Shown: piece after piece, positions 8,670 to 16,056 of the stretch
Layout of the letters: the number at the start of each line of letters is the position of its first letter
Numbering within the stretch: position 1 is the first letter of the stretch
From: Paenibacillus pedocola
GTDB taxonomy: Bacteria > Bacillota > Bacilli > Paenibacillales > Paenibacillaceae
DNA: 64,000 nt
Direction of reading: 5' to 3'
Assembly: GCF_031599675.1 (NCBI RefSeq)
Contig: NZ_CP134223.1
Coordinates: 5,624,501 to 5,688,500, forward strand
Program-made: the position numbers and the translations under genes
Notes under the pieces: generated by a model
Seen by the model: only the letters and a program-made list of their open reading frames with translations
Databases searched by the model: none
What the model was told of the DNA's origin: nothing

Positions 8670-8698
8670 ATTATGATCATCTCAAGGGAATATGTCAA
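8670..8698 (-). promoter_or_regulatory. trxB promoter
   Basis: Minus-strand TTGACA, 17-bp spacer, CATAAT, about 80 bp before the trxB start. A perfect -35 and 5/6 -10. Confidence 0.75.
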
Positions 8699-8795
8699 TA
8701 TGCCAGACACGTATGAATCGTCCTTTTTTGTGAACAATTCAATTTTGAACAACCTATTTTTCGAAATCACCCTAAACAGAACTTTTCTGCAGGAA

Positions 8796-10766
8796 TTAGC
8801 GCAGCAATCTTAACCCATTCAGGATGACAAGAATCGTACTCCCCTCATGGCCGACGACTCCAAAAGGAAGAGCAATTCCCTGCAAAAAGTTGCTTAATAT
8901 CAGGGTAAGGATCACCGTTACCGCAAAAATCATATTCTGCTTTACAATCCGCTGGGTACGGCGGGCCAATTCAATCGTCGAAGCAATCTCTTCGATATTA
9001 TCATTCATTAATACCACGTCGGCGATTTCAAGCGCTGCTCCGCTGCCCTTCATGCCCATCCCCATCCCGACTGTCGCCGTAGCCAGCGCTGGTGCATCAT
9101 TCACCCCGTCGCCGACCATGATAACATGGCCGTATTGTTCACGCAGCGTCTTGATATGGGTCACTTTGTCCTCCGGCAAAAGATCGGCAAACACAAGATC
9201 GACTCCCGTTCTTCCGGCCATTACGGCTGCTGTGGCTTCACGGTCTCCTGTCAGCATCGCCACCTTGATCCCCAGTTTCTGCAGCTTCCGCACAGCAGCT
9301 TCCGCCTGCGGACGTACCGTATCCTGCAATGCAATCATGCCGGCAATGTGATCTCCTTCAAGAATCAGTGAAACGGTCTTCCCTTCGCTCTCCAGCTGCT
9401 TCCGTACCGCCTTCCAGGACGCAAGGACTTCTTCCTCCGACGATGCCACAGCTGATTCATCCAGCACATTGGTTTTACCTATTCTCCACAATCTGCCGTT
9501 AATCCAGCCTTCGATCCCCCAGCCGGTCACGGATTTGCTCTCCTGGGTGCTGTAGAGCTCCACTTGCTCCTCCTCTGCCAAGCGGACAATCGCTTCCGCC
9601 AGCGGATGGCGTGACAGCTTCTCAATCGAGGCGCTTACCGCCAGCAGCTCATCCCGGCTGTACCCTTCTCCGGCAATAAAATCAGTAACCTGCGGAATTC
9701 CCTCAGTCAGCGTACCCGTCTTATCAAAAGCAACCACCGTTACCTTCGCCATATTCTCCAGGTGTACGCCACCTTTGAATAGGATGCCTTTGCGCGCGCT
9801 TTTGGAAATGGCCGACAGCATGGCGGGCATAATGGACGAGACCAGGGCACACGGAGAGGCGACAACCAGGAACACCATTGCTTTATAAAAAGTATTGCTC
9901 CAGCTCCAGTCCAGCACAAACGGCGGCAGAGCAATCAGAATAACCGTTGCGAGTACCACAACACGGGCATAAACTGCCTCAAGACGTTTAATGAACCGCT
10001 GTGAATCCGGCACTTCGGTTTCAGCTTCTTCAACCATTTTGATGATCTTGGCAAAGAGTGTATGCTCAGCGGCAGTGGTCACTTCGATATAAAGCGGGCC
10101 TTCCCCGTTAACCGTTCCTGCGAACACTTCACTTCCGGCTGTCTTCTCAACCGGCAGGGATTCACCTGTAATCGAAGCCTGATTGACTGCCGACTCGCCG
10201 CGATAGACCTTGCCGTCTGCCGGAATCAGCTCACCCGGACGCACCAGCAATAAATCTCCTACAGCCAAAAGATCAATCGGCACCTCGCTCATGGCCCCCT
10301 GCTCAATGCGTACAGCCGTAGCCGGCTTCAGTGCCATCAGCGAAGAAATGTCCTTTTTACTGCGTTCCATAGTATAGCTCTCCAGCGCTCCGCTCATGGC
10401 AAAAATGAAGATCAGCATCGCCCCTTCATTCCAGTAGCCGATGGAGGCGGCGCCCAGTGCGGCGGCTATCATCAGCAGGTTGACATCGAGATCACGTTCT
10501 TTAACCAGTGTCTCAACGCCCTCCTTCGCCTTGATCCACCCGCCTACTGTATACGAGATTACATAAATCAGCACGGAGAGCACTTCTGACCAGCCGCTGA
10601 CAGCCCAGGCGATAAGCATAAGCACGCCGCTGCCAAGCGCGGCCTGCATTTCCCGGTTGCTCAGCATGGCACGCGGATCAAAGCGCCGCGGCTTCGGGGT
10701 ACGCGGCTGCTGCGCATTGCCTTGGCGGGCTATCGGTTTAGGTAGTTGTTTGGATGTTGCTTGCAT
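8796..10766 (-). CDS. pfeT: P1B-4-type metal-transporting P-type ATPase (PfeT/ZosA-like)
   Basis: Membrane ATPase predicted to export divalent metal, most likely Fe(II). 656 residues with a basic N-terminal tail and no CxxC metal-binding domain. Motifs in order: actuator loop SITGESLPVEK, the membrane SPC motif VASPCALVSS (about residue 304), phosphorylation site DKTGTLTEG (Asp about 346), MLTGDREATA, VGDGVNDAPALA, and a late membrane segment with HEGST. SPC plus HEGS/GT is the signature of P1B-4 ATPases, which include B. subtilis PfeT (formerly ZosA), an iron-efflux pump of the PerR regulon. The Fur/PerR-like box upstream agrees. Zinc or cobalt transport cannot be excluded from sequence. Confidence 0.9.
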   Translation of the reverse strand: MQATSKQLPKPIARQGNAQQPRTPKPRRFDPRAMLSNREMQAALGSGVLMLIAWAVSGWSEVLSVLIYVISYTVGGWIKAKEGVETLVKERDLDVNLLMIAAALGAASIGYWNEGAMLIFIFAMSGALESYTMERSKKDISSLMALKPATAVRIEQGAMSEVPIDLLAVGDLLLVRPGELIPADGKVYRGESAVNQASITGESLPVEKTAGSEVFAGTVNGEGPLYIEVTTAAEHTLFAKIIKMVEEAETEVPDSQRFIKRLEAVYARVVVLATVILIALPPFVLDWSWSNTFYKAMVFLVVASPCALVSSIMPAMLSAISKSARKGILFKGGVHLENMAKVTVVAFDKTGTLTEGIPQVTDFIAGEGYSRDELLAVSASIEKLSRHPLAEAIVRLAEEEQVELYSTQESKSVTGWGIEGWINGRLWRIGKTNVLDESAVASSEEEVLASWKAVRKQLESEGKTVSLILEGDHIAGMIALQDTVRPQAEAAVRKLQKLGIKVAMLTGDREATAAVMAGRTGVDLVFADLLPEDKVTHIKTLREQYGHVIMVGDGVNDAPALATATVGMGMGMKGSGAALEIADVVLMNDNIEEIASTIELARRTQRIVKQNMIFAVTVILTLILSNFLQGIALPFGVVGHEGSTILVILNGLRLLR

Positions 10767-10789
10767 AATAAATCACCTTCCTGTTTGTA

Positions 10790-10870
10790 GTGAAGAGCAT
10801 AAGTGAGCTGAGAGCCTGAGTGAGAGAGCCTGAGTGAGAGAGCCAACTGAGAGACGTACTGAGAATGAGA
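10790..10870 (-). repeat. CU-rich tandem repeats in the pfeT leader
   Basis: The plus strand shows GAGCCTGAGTGAGA twice in tandem plus degenerate partial copies (GAGCTGAGA, GAGCCAACTGAGA). In the transcript this becomes repeated CUCUCUCACUCAGG between the leader hairpin and the start codon. Function unknown. Confidence 0.6.
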
Positions 10871-10897
10871 GCCATTATTAAAGCCCTTAAAATGACA

Positions 10898-10928
10898 CAT
10901 GCTGCCCCGGCTCAGCCGGGACAGCATG
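10898..10928. other. Strong hairpin in the pfeT leader
   Basis: CATGCTG-x-CCCGGC pairs with its complement around a 3-nt loop (14-bp stem, one G-U or mismatch). On the minus strand it is followed by TGTCATTTT. It lies between the promoter/Fur box and the gene and could be a weak terminator or attenuator, or an mRNA stabiliser. Confidence 0.6.
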
Positions 10929-10933
10929 ATAAA

Positions 10934-10953
10934 TGAGAATGATAATCATTGTT
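10934..10953. promoter_or_regulatory. Fur/PerR-type box
   Basis: GAGAATGATAATCATTGTT differs from the 19-bp Fur consensus GATAATGATAATCATTATC at three positions. Read as 7-1-7, TGAGAAT-G-ATAATCA matches TGATAAT-N-ATTATCA at 12 of 14 positions. It lies immediately downstream of the proposed pfeT -10, as expected for a repressor site. Fur and PerR boxes are too similar to tell apart here; PerR is favoured by knowledge of pfeT. Confidence 0.75.
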
Positions 10954-10956
10954 GCA

Positions 10957-10984
10957 ATAATACAACTATATTTCCTCAGTGCAA
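10957..10984 (-). promoter_or_regulatory. Candidate pfeT promoter
   Basis: Minus-strand TTGCAC, 16-bp spacer, TATTAT. The Fur/PerR-like box begins 3 bp further downstream. Confidence 0.6.
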
Positions 10985-11302
10985 CTTATACATATACTAT
11001 ACCACTATCCGCCGGAAAGTAAACCAGGAGACAATCTGAATTTGAGCGGCTGTATCCATTGATATGCGGGGCGAGTGAGGCCTATGAAGCATGTGAGACG
11101 AGTAAGGCGTGTGAGGCGTGCCAGGCTTGTCCAGCTTTACGCCGGCATACCGGGGAAATGCAACAGCATACTGAGTGTACTTAGGTGTGCAGATTGGGCG
11201 GGGAATGCGGGGCCATGGCTGATACTGATCTAATTGTATTCCATACCGTTAGATTCCTGATATCTGGTGATCCTGGAGCTCTAATTGCAGTCTGTACAAT
11301 TG
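10985..11302. other. Non-coding gap
   Basis: No convincing gene, promoter or structured RNA seen. It contains loosely repeated G-rich words (variants of GTGAGGCGTG near 11090-11130) without clear periodicity. Confidence 0.5.
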
Positions 11303-11337
11303 AAAAAGCGGAATCCCGCCTATTCGCAGGATTCCGC
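11303..11337 (-). terminator. Intrinsic terminator
   Basis: GCGGAATCC pairs with GGATTCCGC around a 12-nt loop. On the minus strand TTTTTC follows. It serves the PEP-utilizing-enzyme-like gene. Confidence 0.8.
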
Positions 11338-11424
11338 CTAAATACGTGTGCAGAGTACAGTTATTTCCTTAAGCGTACGAAAAAGAAATCGTATAGCTGT
11401 GCGTAGCGCAGTTACCACTAAAGA

Positions 11425-12483
11425 TTACAGCCATCCTCCGGCGGCTGTATCCGCATTGTCCTGCCGGGCCATCCAGGTCAGGCAGGCTGCCCGGAGCAGC
11501 GCTTCGGTCCGCAGGCCCGCGCTGCAAAAGATCCCGCTCATGCCGATCCGGTACAGATCGGCAAGCGCTACCGCCGCCGGTGCCCCCGCGGCGAGTACCA
11601 CCGCCGCCGGCTTCACGCGCCGCACGGCGGCCAGGACCTCTCCCGCCGTGCGGGCAAAGCCCTCGGCGGTAAGCTCTTCCGGCGCGGCTATGTCCGCCGC
11701 GCCGTCCAGCACCAGGAAATCGGCGATACGCGCGATTTCCCCCGCGGCGGCGGGCTGGACATCCGGGGCAACCAGTGCCCCGATGCTGCACGCCGCCGCG
11801 TAAGCGTGGCCGAGGGTCTGTTCGGCCACGTCCTCGATGAATTCGCGTTTCACCGCGAATTCGGCAGCGCTGGCGGGATAAGGCGCCAGCAGATCGATGC
11901 GGCTGTCTCTGCCCAGCCGCTGATTTGCCGCCACGGCGGCAAACAGGGCTTCGAGCTGGACATCGTGCAGCTCAGCCAGTTTGGCGGGCGCTGCGGCAAG
12001 CTCCTGCGTATAGAGCAGAGTGACGGCCGCCCAGGCGCCATCCGCCGATTCCAGCAGCGCTGCTGAAGCGGCCCGCAGCCGGTAATAAATCCGCTGAAGG
12101 GTGCGTTCAGCCTGGAATTCATCTTCACTGTTCAGCCAGCATTCATACAATCCGGCAAGCTCAGGGGTATGCAGCCATTCCTCACTCCGGATGAGGCAAG
12201 GTCCTCCCGGAAGTGAACCCGCCTCATCCCGGAATAACGGCCGGTCTTCGGCTCCCTCACGCAGCACCAGGAAGGACGGGCGGTCTCCTGCCCGCCTCAT
12301 AAAAGCCCGTTTGGGCGCTTCCGCTCCCGCGCTCCGTCCCGCTTCAGTGATAAACTCCGCAGCAGCGGAGGCTACAGATGCGGCCTGGCTCATTTCCGCT
12401 CCTATCGCCCGGTCCCCAGCATTATACTTGAACGGGCGCTCCACACTGTTCCGGTTTTGATCCTGCTGACGTTCACCCTTCAT
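11425..12483 (-). CDS. Degenerate PEP-utilizing-enzyme-like protein
   Basis: About 352 residues. The C-terminal third resembles the PEP/pyruvate-binding TIM barrel of enzyme I and pyruvate phosphate dikinase: CSIGALVAPDVQPAAAGEIA parallels the family's IGxMVExP...A stretch, and GMSGIFCSAGLRTEALLRAA parallels the CSPYRVPIARLA end. The GTNDL signature is replaced by LDGAAD, so catalysis is doubtful. The N-terminal part is not recognised. The DNA of the C-terminal half is strikingly rich in GCC/GCG Ala codons compared with its neighbours. I chose the ATG at 12483 (AAGGTGG 8 nt upstream); the frame is open to 12648. It is a single gene with its own terminator. Family assignment is moderate; function unknown. 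Confidence 0.6.
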   Translation of the reverse strand: MKGERQQDQNRNSVERPFKYNAGDRAIGAEMSQAASVASAAAEFITEAGRSAGAEAPKRAFMRRAGDRPSFLVLREGAEDRPLFRDEAGSLPGGPCLIRSEEWLHTPELAGLYECWLNSEDEFQAERTLQRIYYRLRAASAALLESADGAWAAVTLLYTQELAAAPAKLAELHDVQLEALFAAVAANQRLGRDSRIDLLAPYPASAAEFAVKREFIEDVAEQTLGHAYAAACSIGALVAPDVQPAAAGEIARIADFLVLDGAADIAAPEELTAEGFARTAGEVLAAVRRVKPAAVVLAAGAPAAVALADLYRIGMSGIFCSAGLRTEALLRAACLTWMARQDNADTAAGGWL

Positions 12484-12659
12484 CACCGCACCCACCTTTT
12501 TGGCTTTGGATTGCCGGCACCTATTCCTGTTACACGCTGATACCGGCATGTTACGAACCTTCTTTTTATAAATACGGGATCCGGCCTTGAAATATGCAAG
12601 CGGTATCAAAGGAGTCTGATATTTACGGTGCGGACGGCGGAACAACACTCACTCCAAAC

Positions 12660-12735
12660 AACAAAAAAGCCCCCTCCGCAAGCAATCCCGGCTCTAAGTC
12701 TAGAGACAGGACTGCTCCCGGAGGAGGCTTGTAAG
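12660..12735 (-). terminator. Long terminator hairpin after metY
   Basis: On the minus strand AAGCCTCCTCCG pairs with CGGAGGGGGCTT across a long internal region that also pairs partly (AGCAGTCC with GGGATTGCT), followed by TTTTTT. The size is unusual for a simple terminator. Confidence 0.7.
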
Positions 12736-12763
12736 TTAATATGCTGTGACTGCTGATCCCGCC

Positions 12764-14056
12764 TTACTGCTGGCTTGCAGCAATAGCCTGTTCGAGATCA
12801 TACAGGATATCATCAATGGATTCCGTTCCGATGGACAGGCGCAGGAGCTCCGGAGTTACGCCGGCAGTGATCTGCTCTTCATCCGAAAGCTGCTGGTGAG
12901 TTGTGCTCGCCGGATGAATAATCAGCGATTTCGAGTCTCCTACATTGGCTAAATGGGAGAACAGCTTCACATTCTCAATCAGTTTTACGCCGGCTGCAGC
13001 CCCGCCCTTAATTCCGAAGGTGAGGATTGCACCCTGGCCCTTCGGCAAATATTTTTGCGCAAGCTCATAGGACGGATGGCTCAGCAAGCCGGAATAGCTC
13101 ACCCACTCTACATCCTTATGGCCTTCCAGGTATTGCGCCACTTTGAGCGCATTCGAACTATGGCGTTCCAGGCGCAAATGCAGGGTTTCCAGCCCTTGCA
13201 GCAGCAGCCATGAGTTAAATGGTGAGATTGATGCGCCTAAATCACGCAGCAGCTGCACGCGGGCTTTGATAATATAGGCAATCGGCCCAACCGCTTCCGT
13301 GTACACAACGCCATGATAGCTTGGGTCCGGCTCGGTAAGGCCGGGGAATTTGCCGCTCGCTTTCCAGTCAAATTTGCCTCCGTCAACGATAACTCCACCG
13401 ATGGATGTGCCATGGCCGCCGATAAATTTGGTAGCCGAATGCACCACGATATCCGCTCCGTGCTCAATCGGGCGCAGCAGATACGGACTCGGGAAGGTAT
13501 TATCGACAATCAGCGGAATCCCGTGCTCATGGGCGATCGCTGCCACGGCTTCGATATCCAGTACATTCCCCTGAGGGTTGCCGATCGTTTCGGCATAGAG
13601 CGCCTTCGTCTTATCCGTAATGGCTGCCCGGAAATTCTCCGGATGATCAGAATCCACAAAATTCACTTTGATTCCAAGCTTCGGCAAGGTGGTAGAGAAC
13701 AGATTATAAGTCCCGCCGTAGAGGCTGGCAGAAGACACGATTTCATCGCCTGCACCGGCAATATTCAGCACAGAGAAGGAAATCGCCGCCGCCCCTGACG
13801 CCGTCGCCAGCGCCCCGGCCCCGCCTTCAAGCGCAGCAATCCGCTGCTCAAACACATCGGTGGTCGGGTTCATCAGGCGTGTATAGATGTTGCCGAATTC
13901 CTTGAGCGCGAACAGATTGGCGGCATGCTCAGCATCCCGGAATCCGTAGGAAGTGGTCTGATAGAGCGGTACGGCACGCGATAGTGTAGTCGGGTCAATC
14001 TCCTGGCCTGCATGAACTGCTAATGTTTCAAACGACAGCTTGCGGTCTTCTGACAT
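12764..14056 (-). CDS. metY: O-acetylhomoserine sulfhydrylase / aminocarboxypropyltransferase
   Basis: PLP enzyme of the Cys/Met metabolism family that converts O-acetylhomoserine plus sulfide (or methanethiol) to homocysteine (or methionine). 430 residues, the usual MetY length. Motifs include VPLYQTTSYGFRD, RLMNPTTDVFEQRIAALEGG, and the PLP lysine in HSATKFIGGHGTSIGG, with the C-terminal signature LRLSIGTESIDDILYDLEQA. The start at MSEDRKLSF is supported by GGGAGG at 9 nt; the frame is open to 14089. No SAM (S-box) riboswitch is visible upstream. Together with the later sulfonate cluster it suggests active sulfur assimilation. Confidence 0.95.
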   Translation of the reverse strand: MSEDRKLSFETLAVHAGQEIDPTTLSRAVPLYQTTSYGFRDAEHAANLFALKEFGNIYTRLMNPTTDVFEQRIAALEGGAGALATASGAAAISFSVLNIAGAGDEIVSSASLYGGTYNLFSTTLPKLGIKVNFVDSDHPENFRAAITDKTKALYAETIGNPQGNVLDIEAVAAIAHEHGIPLIVDNTFPSPYLLRPIEHGADIVVHSATKFIGGHGTSIGGVIVDGGKFDWKASGKFPGLTEPDPSYHGVVYTEAVGPIAYIIKARVQLLRDLGASISPFNSWLLLQGLETLHLRLERHSSNALKVAQYLEGHKDVEWVSYSGLLSHPSYELAQKYLPKGQGAILTFGIKGGAAAGVKLIENVKLFSHLANVGDSKSLIIHPASTTHQQLSDEEQITAGVTPELLRLSIGTESIDDILYDLEQAIAASQQ

Positions 14057-14183
14057 TGGTATTTCCTCCCCTGTAATGGCAATTGGCAAACCTTAACAAT
14101 CTTGAATTGTAACTATTCTCTCACAAACGATGTTATTTGGGAAGAGAAAATTCTCATTATTCCGGTGTGTTTTATTACACTTA

Positions 14184-14199
14184 CAGTATACGCTTACAT
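14184..14199 (-). promoter_or_regulatory. cre-like site upstream of metY
   Basis: Minus-strand ATGTAAGCGTATACTG fits WTGNAANCGNWNNCWW at all but the last position. It is about 130 bp upstream of metY. No promoter could be placed next to it, so this is tentative. Confidence 0.4.
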
Positions 14200-14236
14200 T
14201 AATACTCCCGCCGAACAGCCAGTCTACTAAGTATAT

Positions 14237-14276
14237 ACAAAAAAGCGGAGGCACAAAAAGTTTTGTATCCCCCGCT
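14237..14276 (-). terminator. Intrinsic terminator after deoC
   Basis: Minus-strand AAGCGG...ACAAAA pairs with TTTTGT...CCGCTT and is followed by TTTT. Confidence 0.75.
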
Positions 14277-14302
14277 TGTCCATCCTTTTACAATACAGAC
14301 GA

Positions 14303-14980
14303 TTAGTAGCTGCTCTGGCTCTGCTCCCCCTTGGCAATGGCTACGCCGCCGCTCGTACCGATCCGGGTTGCCCCCGCTCCGATCATAATCAGCGCATCCT
14401 CGCTGCTGCGTACACCGCCGGAGGCTTTGACACCGATATCAGGACCCACTGTTGCCCGCATCAGTGCGATATCTTCCTTCGTAGCGCCTCCTGTGGAGAA
14501 TCCGGTCGAAGTCTTCACAAAGTCTGCCCCGGCTTCTACAGCCAGCTTGCAGGCGCGGATCTTCTCTTCCTCGCTCAGCAGGCAAGTCTCAATAATCACC
14601 TTGGTCAGCGCTTTGCCGCGGGCCGCATCCACAACAGCAGCGATATCGCGTTTAACCAGTTCATTGTCACCGTCTTTCAATGCGCCGATATTGATAACCA
14701 TATCCACTTCGCCTGCACCGTTTGCGATTGCATTGGTGGTTTCAAAGGCTTTGGTTTCCGGCGTCGATGCTCCCAGCGGAAAGCCAATAACGGTACATAC
14801 TTTTACTTCAGGCGTATCCTTCAGCACTTCATGGGCAACTGCGACCCAAGCCGGATTAACGCATACCGAAGCGAATTTATAGGTTTTGGCCTCTTCTGCC
14901 AGCTTGATGATATCTTCCTTACGTGCGTCCGCTTTTAGCAGCGTATGATCAATGATCCCGGATATTGTGTTTTCACTCAT
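14303..14980 (-). CDS. deoC: Deoxyribose-phosphate aldolase
   Basis: Cleaves 2-deoxyribose 5-phosphate to glyceraldehyde 3-phosphate and acetaldehyde in deoxynucleoside catabolism. About 225 residues, the class I DeoC length. Motifs: IDHTLLKAD, VCVNPAWV, CTVIGFPLG, the Schiff-base lysine in FVKTSTGFSTGGAT, and VKASGGVRS. The start at MSENTISG is supported by GGAGG 8 nt upstream; earlier in-frame ATGs lack one. No other deo genes are adjacent. Confidence 0.96.
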   Translation of the reverse strand: MSENTISGIIDHTLLKADARKEDIIKLAEEAKTYKFASVCVNPAWVAVAHEVLKDTPEVKVCTVIGFPLGASTPETKAFETTNAIANGAGEVDMVINIGALKDGDNELVKRDIAAVVDAARGKALTKVIIETCLLSEEEKIRACKLAVEAGADFVKTSTGFSTGGATKEDIALMRATVGPDIGVKASGGVRSSEDALIMIGAGATRIGTSGGVAIAKGEQSQSSY

Positions 14981-15057
14981 TATTAATTCCTCCATGGTTG
15001 TAGATGTTCTCATTCCTTGTAATCATACCAATAGTGGACTGCTTTGGAAAGCGGAAC

Positions 15058-15081
15058 AAGGGGATGCGTCAGCATCCCCTT
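15058..15081. terminator. Hairpin between the prohibitin-like gene and deoC
   Basis: AAGGGGATGC and GCATCCCCTT form a perfect 10-bp stem with a 4-nt loop. There is no long T-tract on the minus side (TGTTCC), so termination is probable but unproven. Confidence 0.55.
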
Positions 15082-15123
15082 GGATTGTTTGTTTGGTGAA
15101 AGAGTACTATTCACTACTTATAA

Positions 15124-15954
15124 TTATTTTTGCGTCAGTGACTCAATATCAATAAAAGGTGTAGCCCCGCCTGTTACCGTCGGCAGAACGCCGTTCCATT
15201 TCTCCAAGGCTTTCTCCTGAACCTCGATTTGCTTCAGCTGCACTAGCTCGGGTGTAACCTCCTGCTTCTTAAGTCTTAAGGATTCCGCTTCCGCCTGCGC
15301 TTGCGCGATCTTCTGCTTCGCCTCAATCTCGATCCGCCGGAGGTCGTTCTCTGCCTTGAGCGCCTGCTGCTGGGCAACCTGTTTCGCTTCAATGGACTGG
15401 TCGAATGCATCCGAGAATTTGAAATTCACAATGTTAATATCATTTACAACGAGGTCGTATTTGGCCAAACGTTTGGTCAGGAGATCGCTGATCTCTCCTG
15501 CCACCACATCCCGCCGGGTAATCAGATCCTCAGCCGGATATTTGGCGGTTACTTCTTTGACAATCTCCTGAATCGCCGGATTGATAATCACCGCATCGAA
15601 GCTGCCTCCGATGTTGTTCATCAGATTGTATGCAGAATCTTTGTTGACGGAATAGTTAACCGCCACATGGGTGGATACCGGCTGCAGGTCCTTGGAGGAT
15701 GCAGAGGTATCCGTCTCCGCTTTGGTGACCTGGGTGTTGACTTGTATGACACTCTGGAAAAACGGAATTTTCAGATGTATGCCCGGAGATAACATATTAT
15801 TGTTGAGTTTGCCGAAGGTTTTGTAGAGTCCCACATGTCCGTACTGTACCGTTGCGAAGGAATTGGCGGCAATCAGCACCACTACCAGCACCCCTGCTGC
15901 GATGCTGATGATTTTCCCCGGCTTTGCCTGTTTTAATTTTGGATTAACTTCCAT
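15124..15954 (-). CDS. Prohibitin/SPFH-domain membrane protein
   Basis: 276 residues: a short basic N-terminus, one transmembrane anchor (about 16-35, ISIAAGVLVVVLIAANSF), an SPFH domain (from YGHVGLYKTFGKLNNNMLSPGIHLKIPF to FKFSDAFDQSIEAKQVAQQQALKAE), then an Ala/Glu/Lys-rich coiled coil (KAENDLRRIEIEAKQKIAQAQAEAE). This is the prohibitin/HflC-like architecture of membrane microdomain scaffolds. It is a single gene, not paired with the NfeD-type protein often found beside flotillins. Specific role unknown. Confidence 0.88.
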   Translation of the reverse strand: MEVNPKLKQAKPGKIISIAAGVLVVVLIAANSFATVQYGHVGLYKTFGKLNNNMLSPGIHLKIPFFQSVIQVNTQVTKAETDTSASSKDLQPVSTHVAVNYSVNKDSAYNLMNNIGGSFDAVIINPAIQEIVKEVTAKYPAEDLITRRDVVAGEISDLLTKRLAKYDLVVNDINIVNFKFSDAFDQSIEAKQVAQQQALKAENDLRRIEIEAKQKIAQAQAEAESLRLKKQEVTPELVQLKQIEVQEKALEKWNGVLPTVTGGATPFIDIESLTQK

Positions 15955-16056
15955 GATCGTGTCCCCCTAATTGATGCGCATTTTGGAATTGTTATCCTTT
16001 TATACGGTGGCATAGCCGCTGCGGTCGCAAGGATTTTATTAAGGAACTTTAACAGG

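Noticed and set aside
14057..14236. SAM (S-box) riboswitch upstream of metY
   Set aside because: None of the conserved S-box core sequences or a terminator hairpin is present in the leader.
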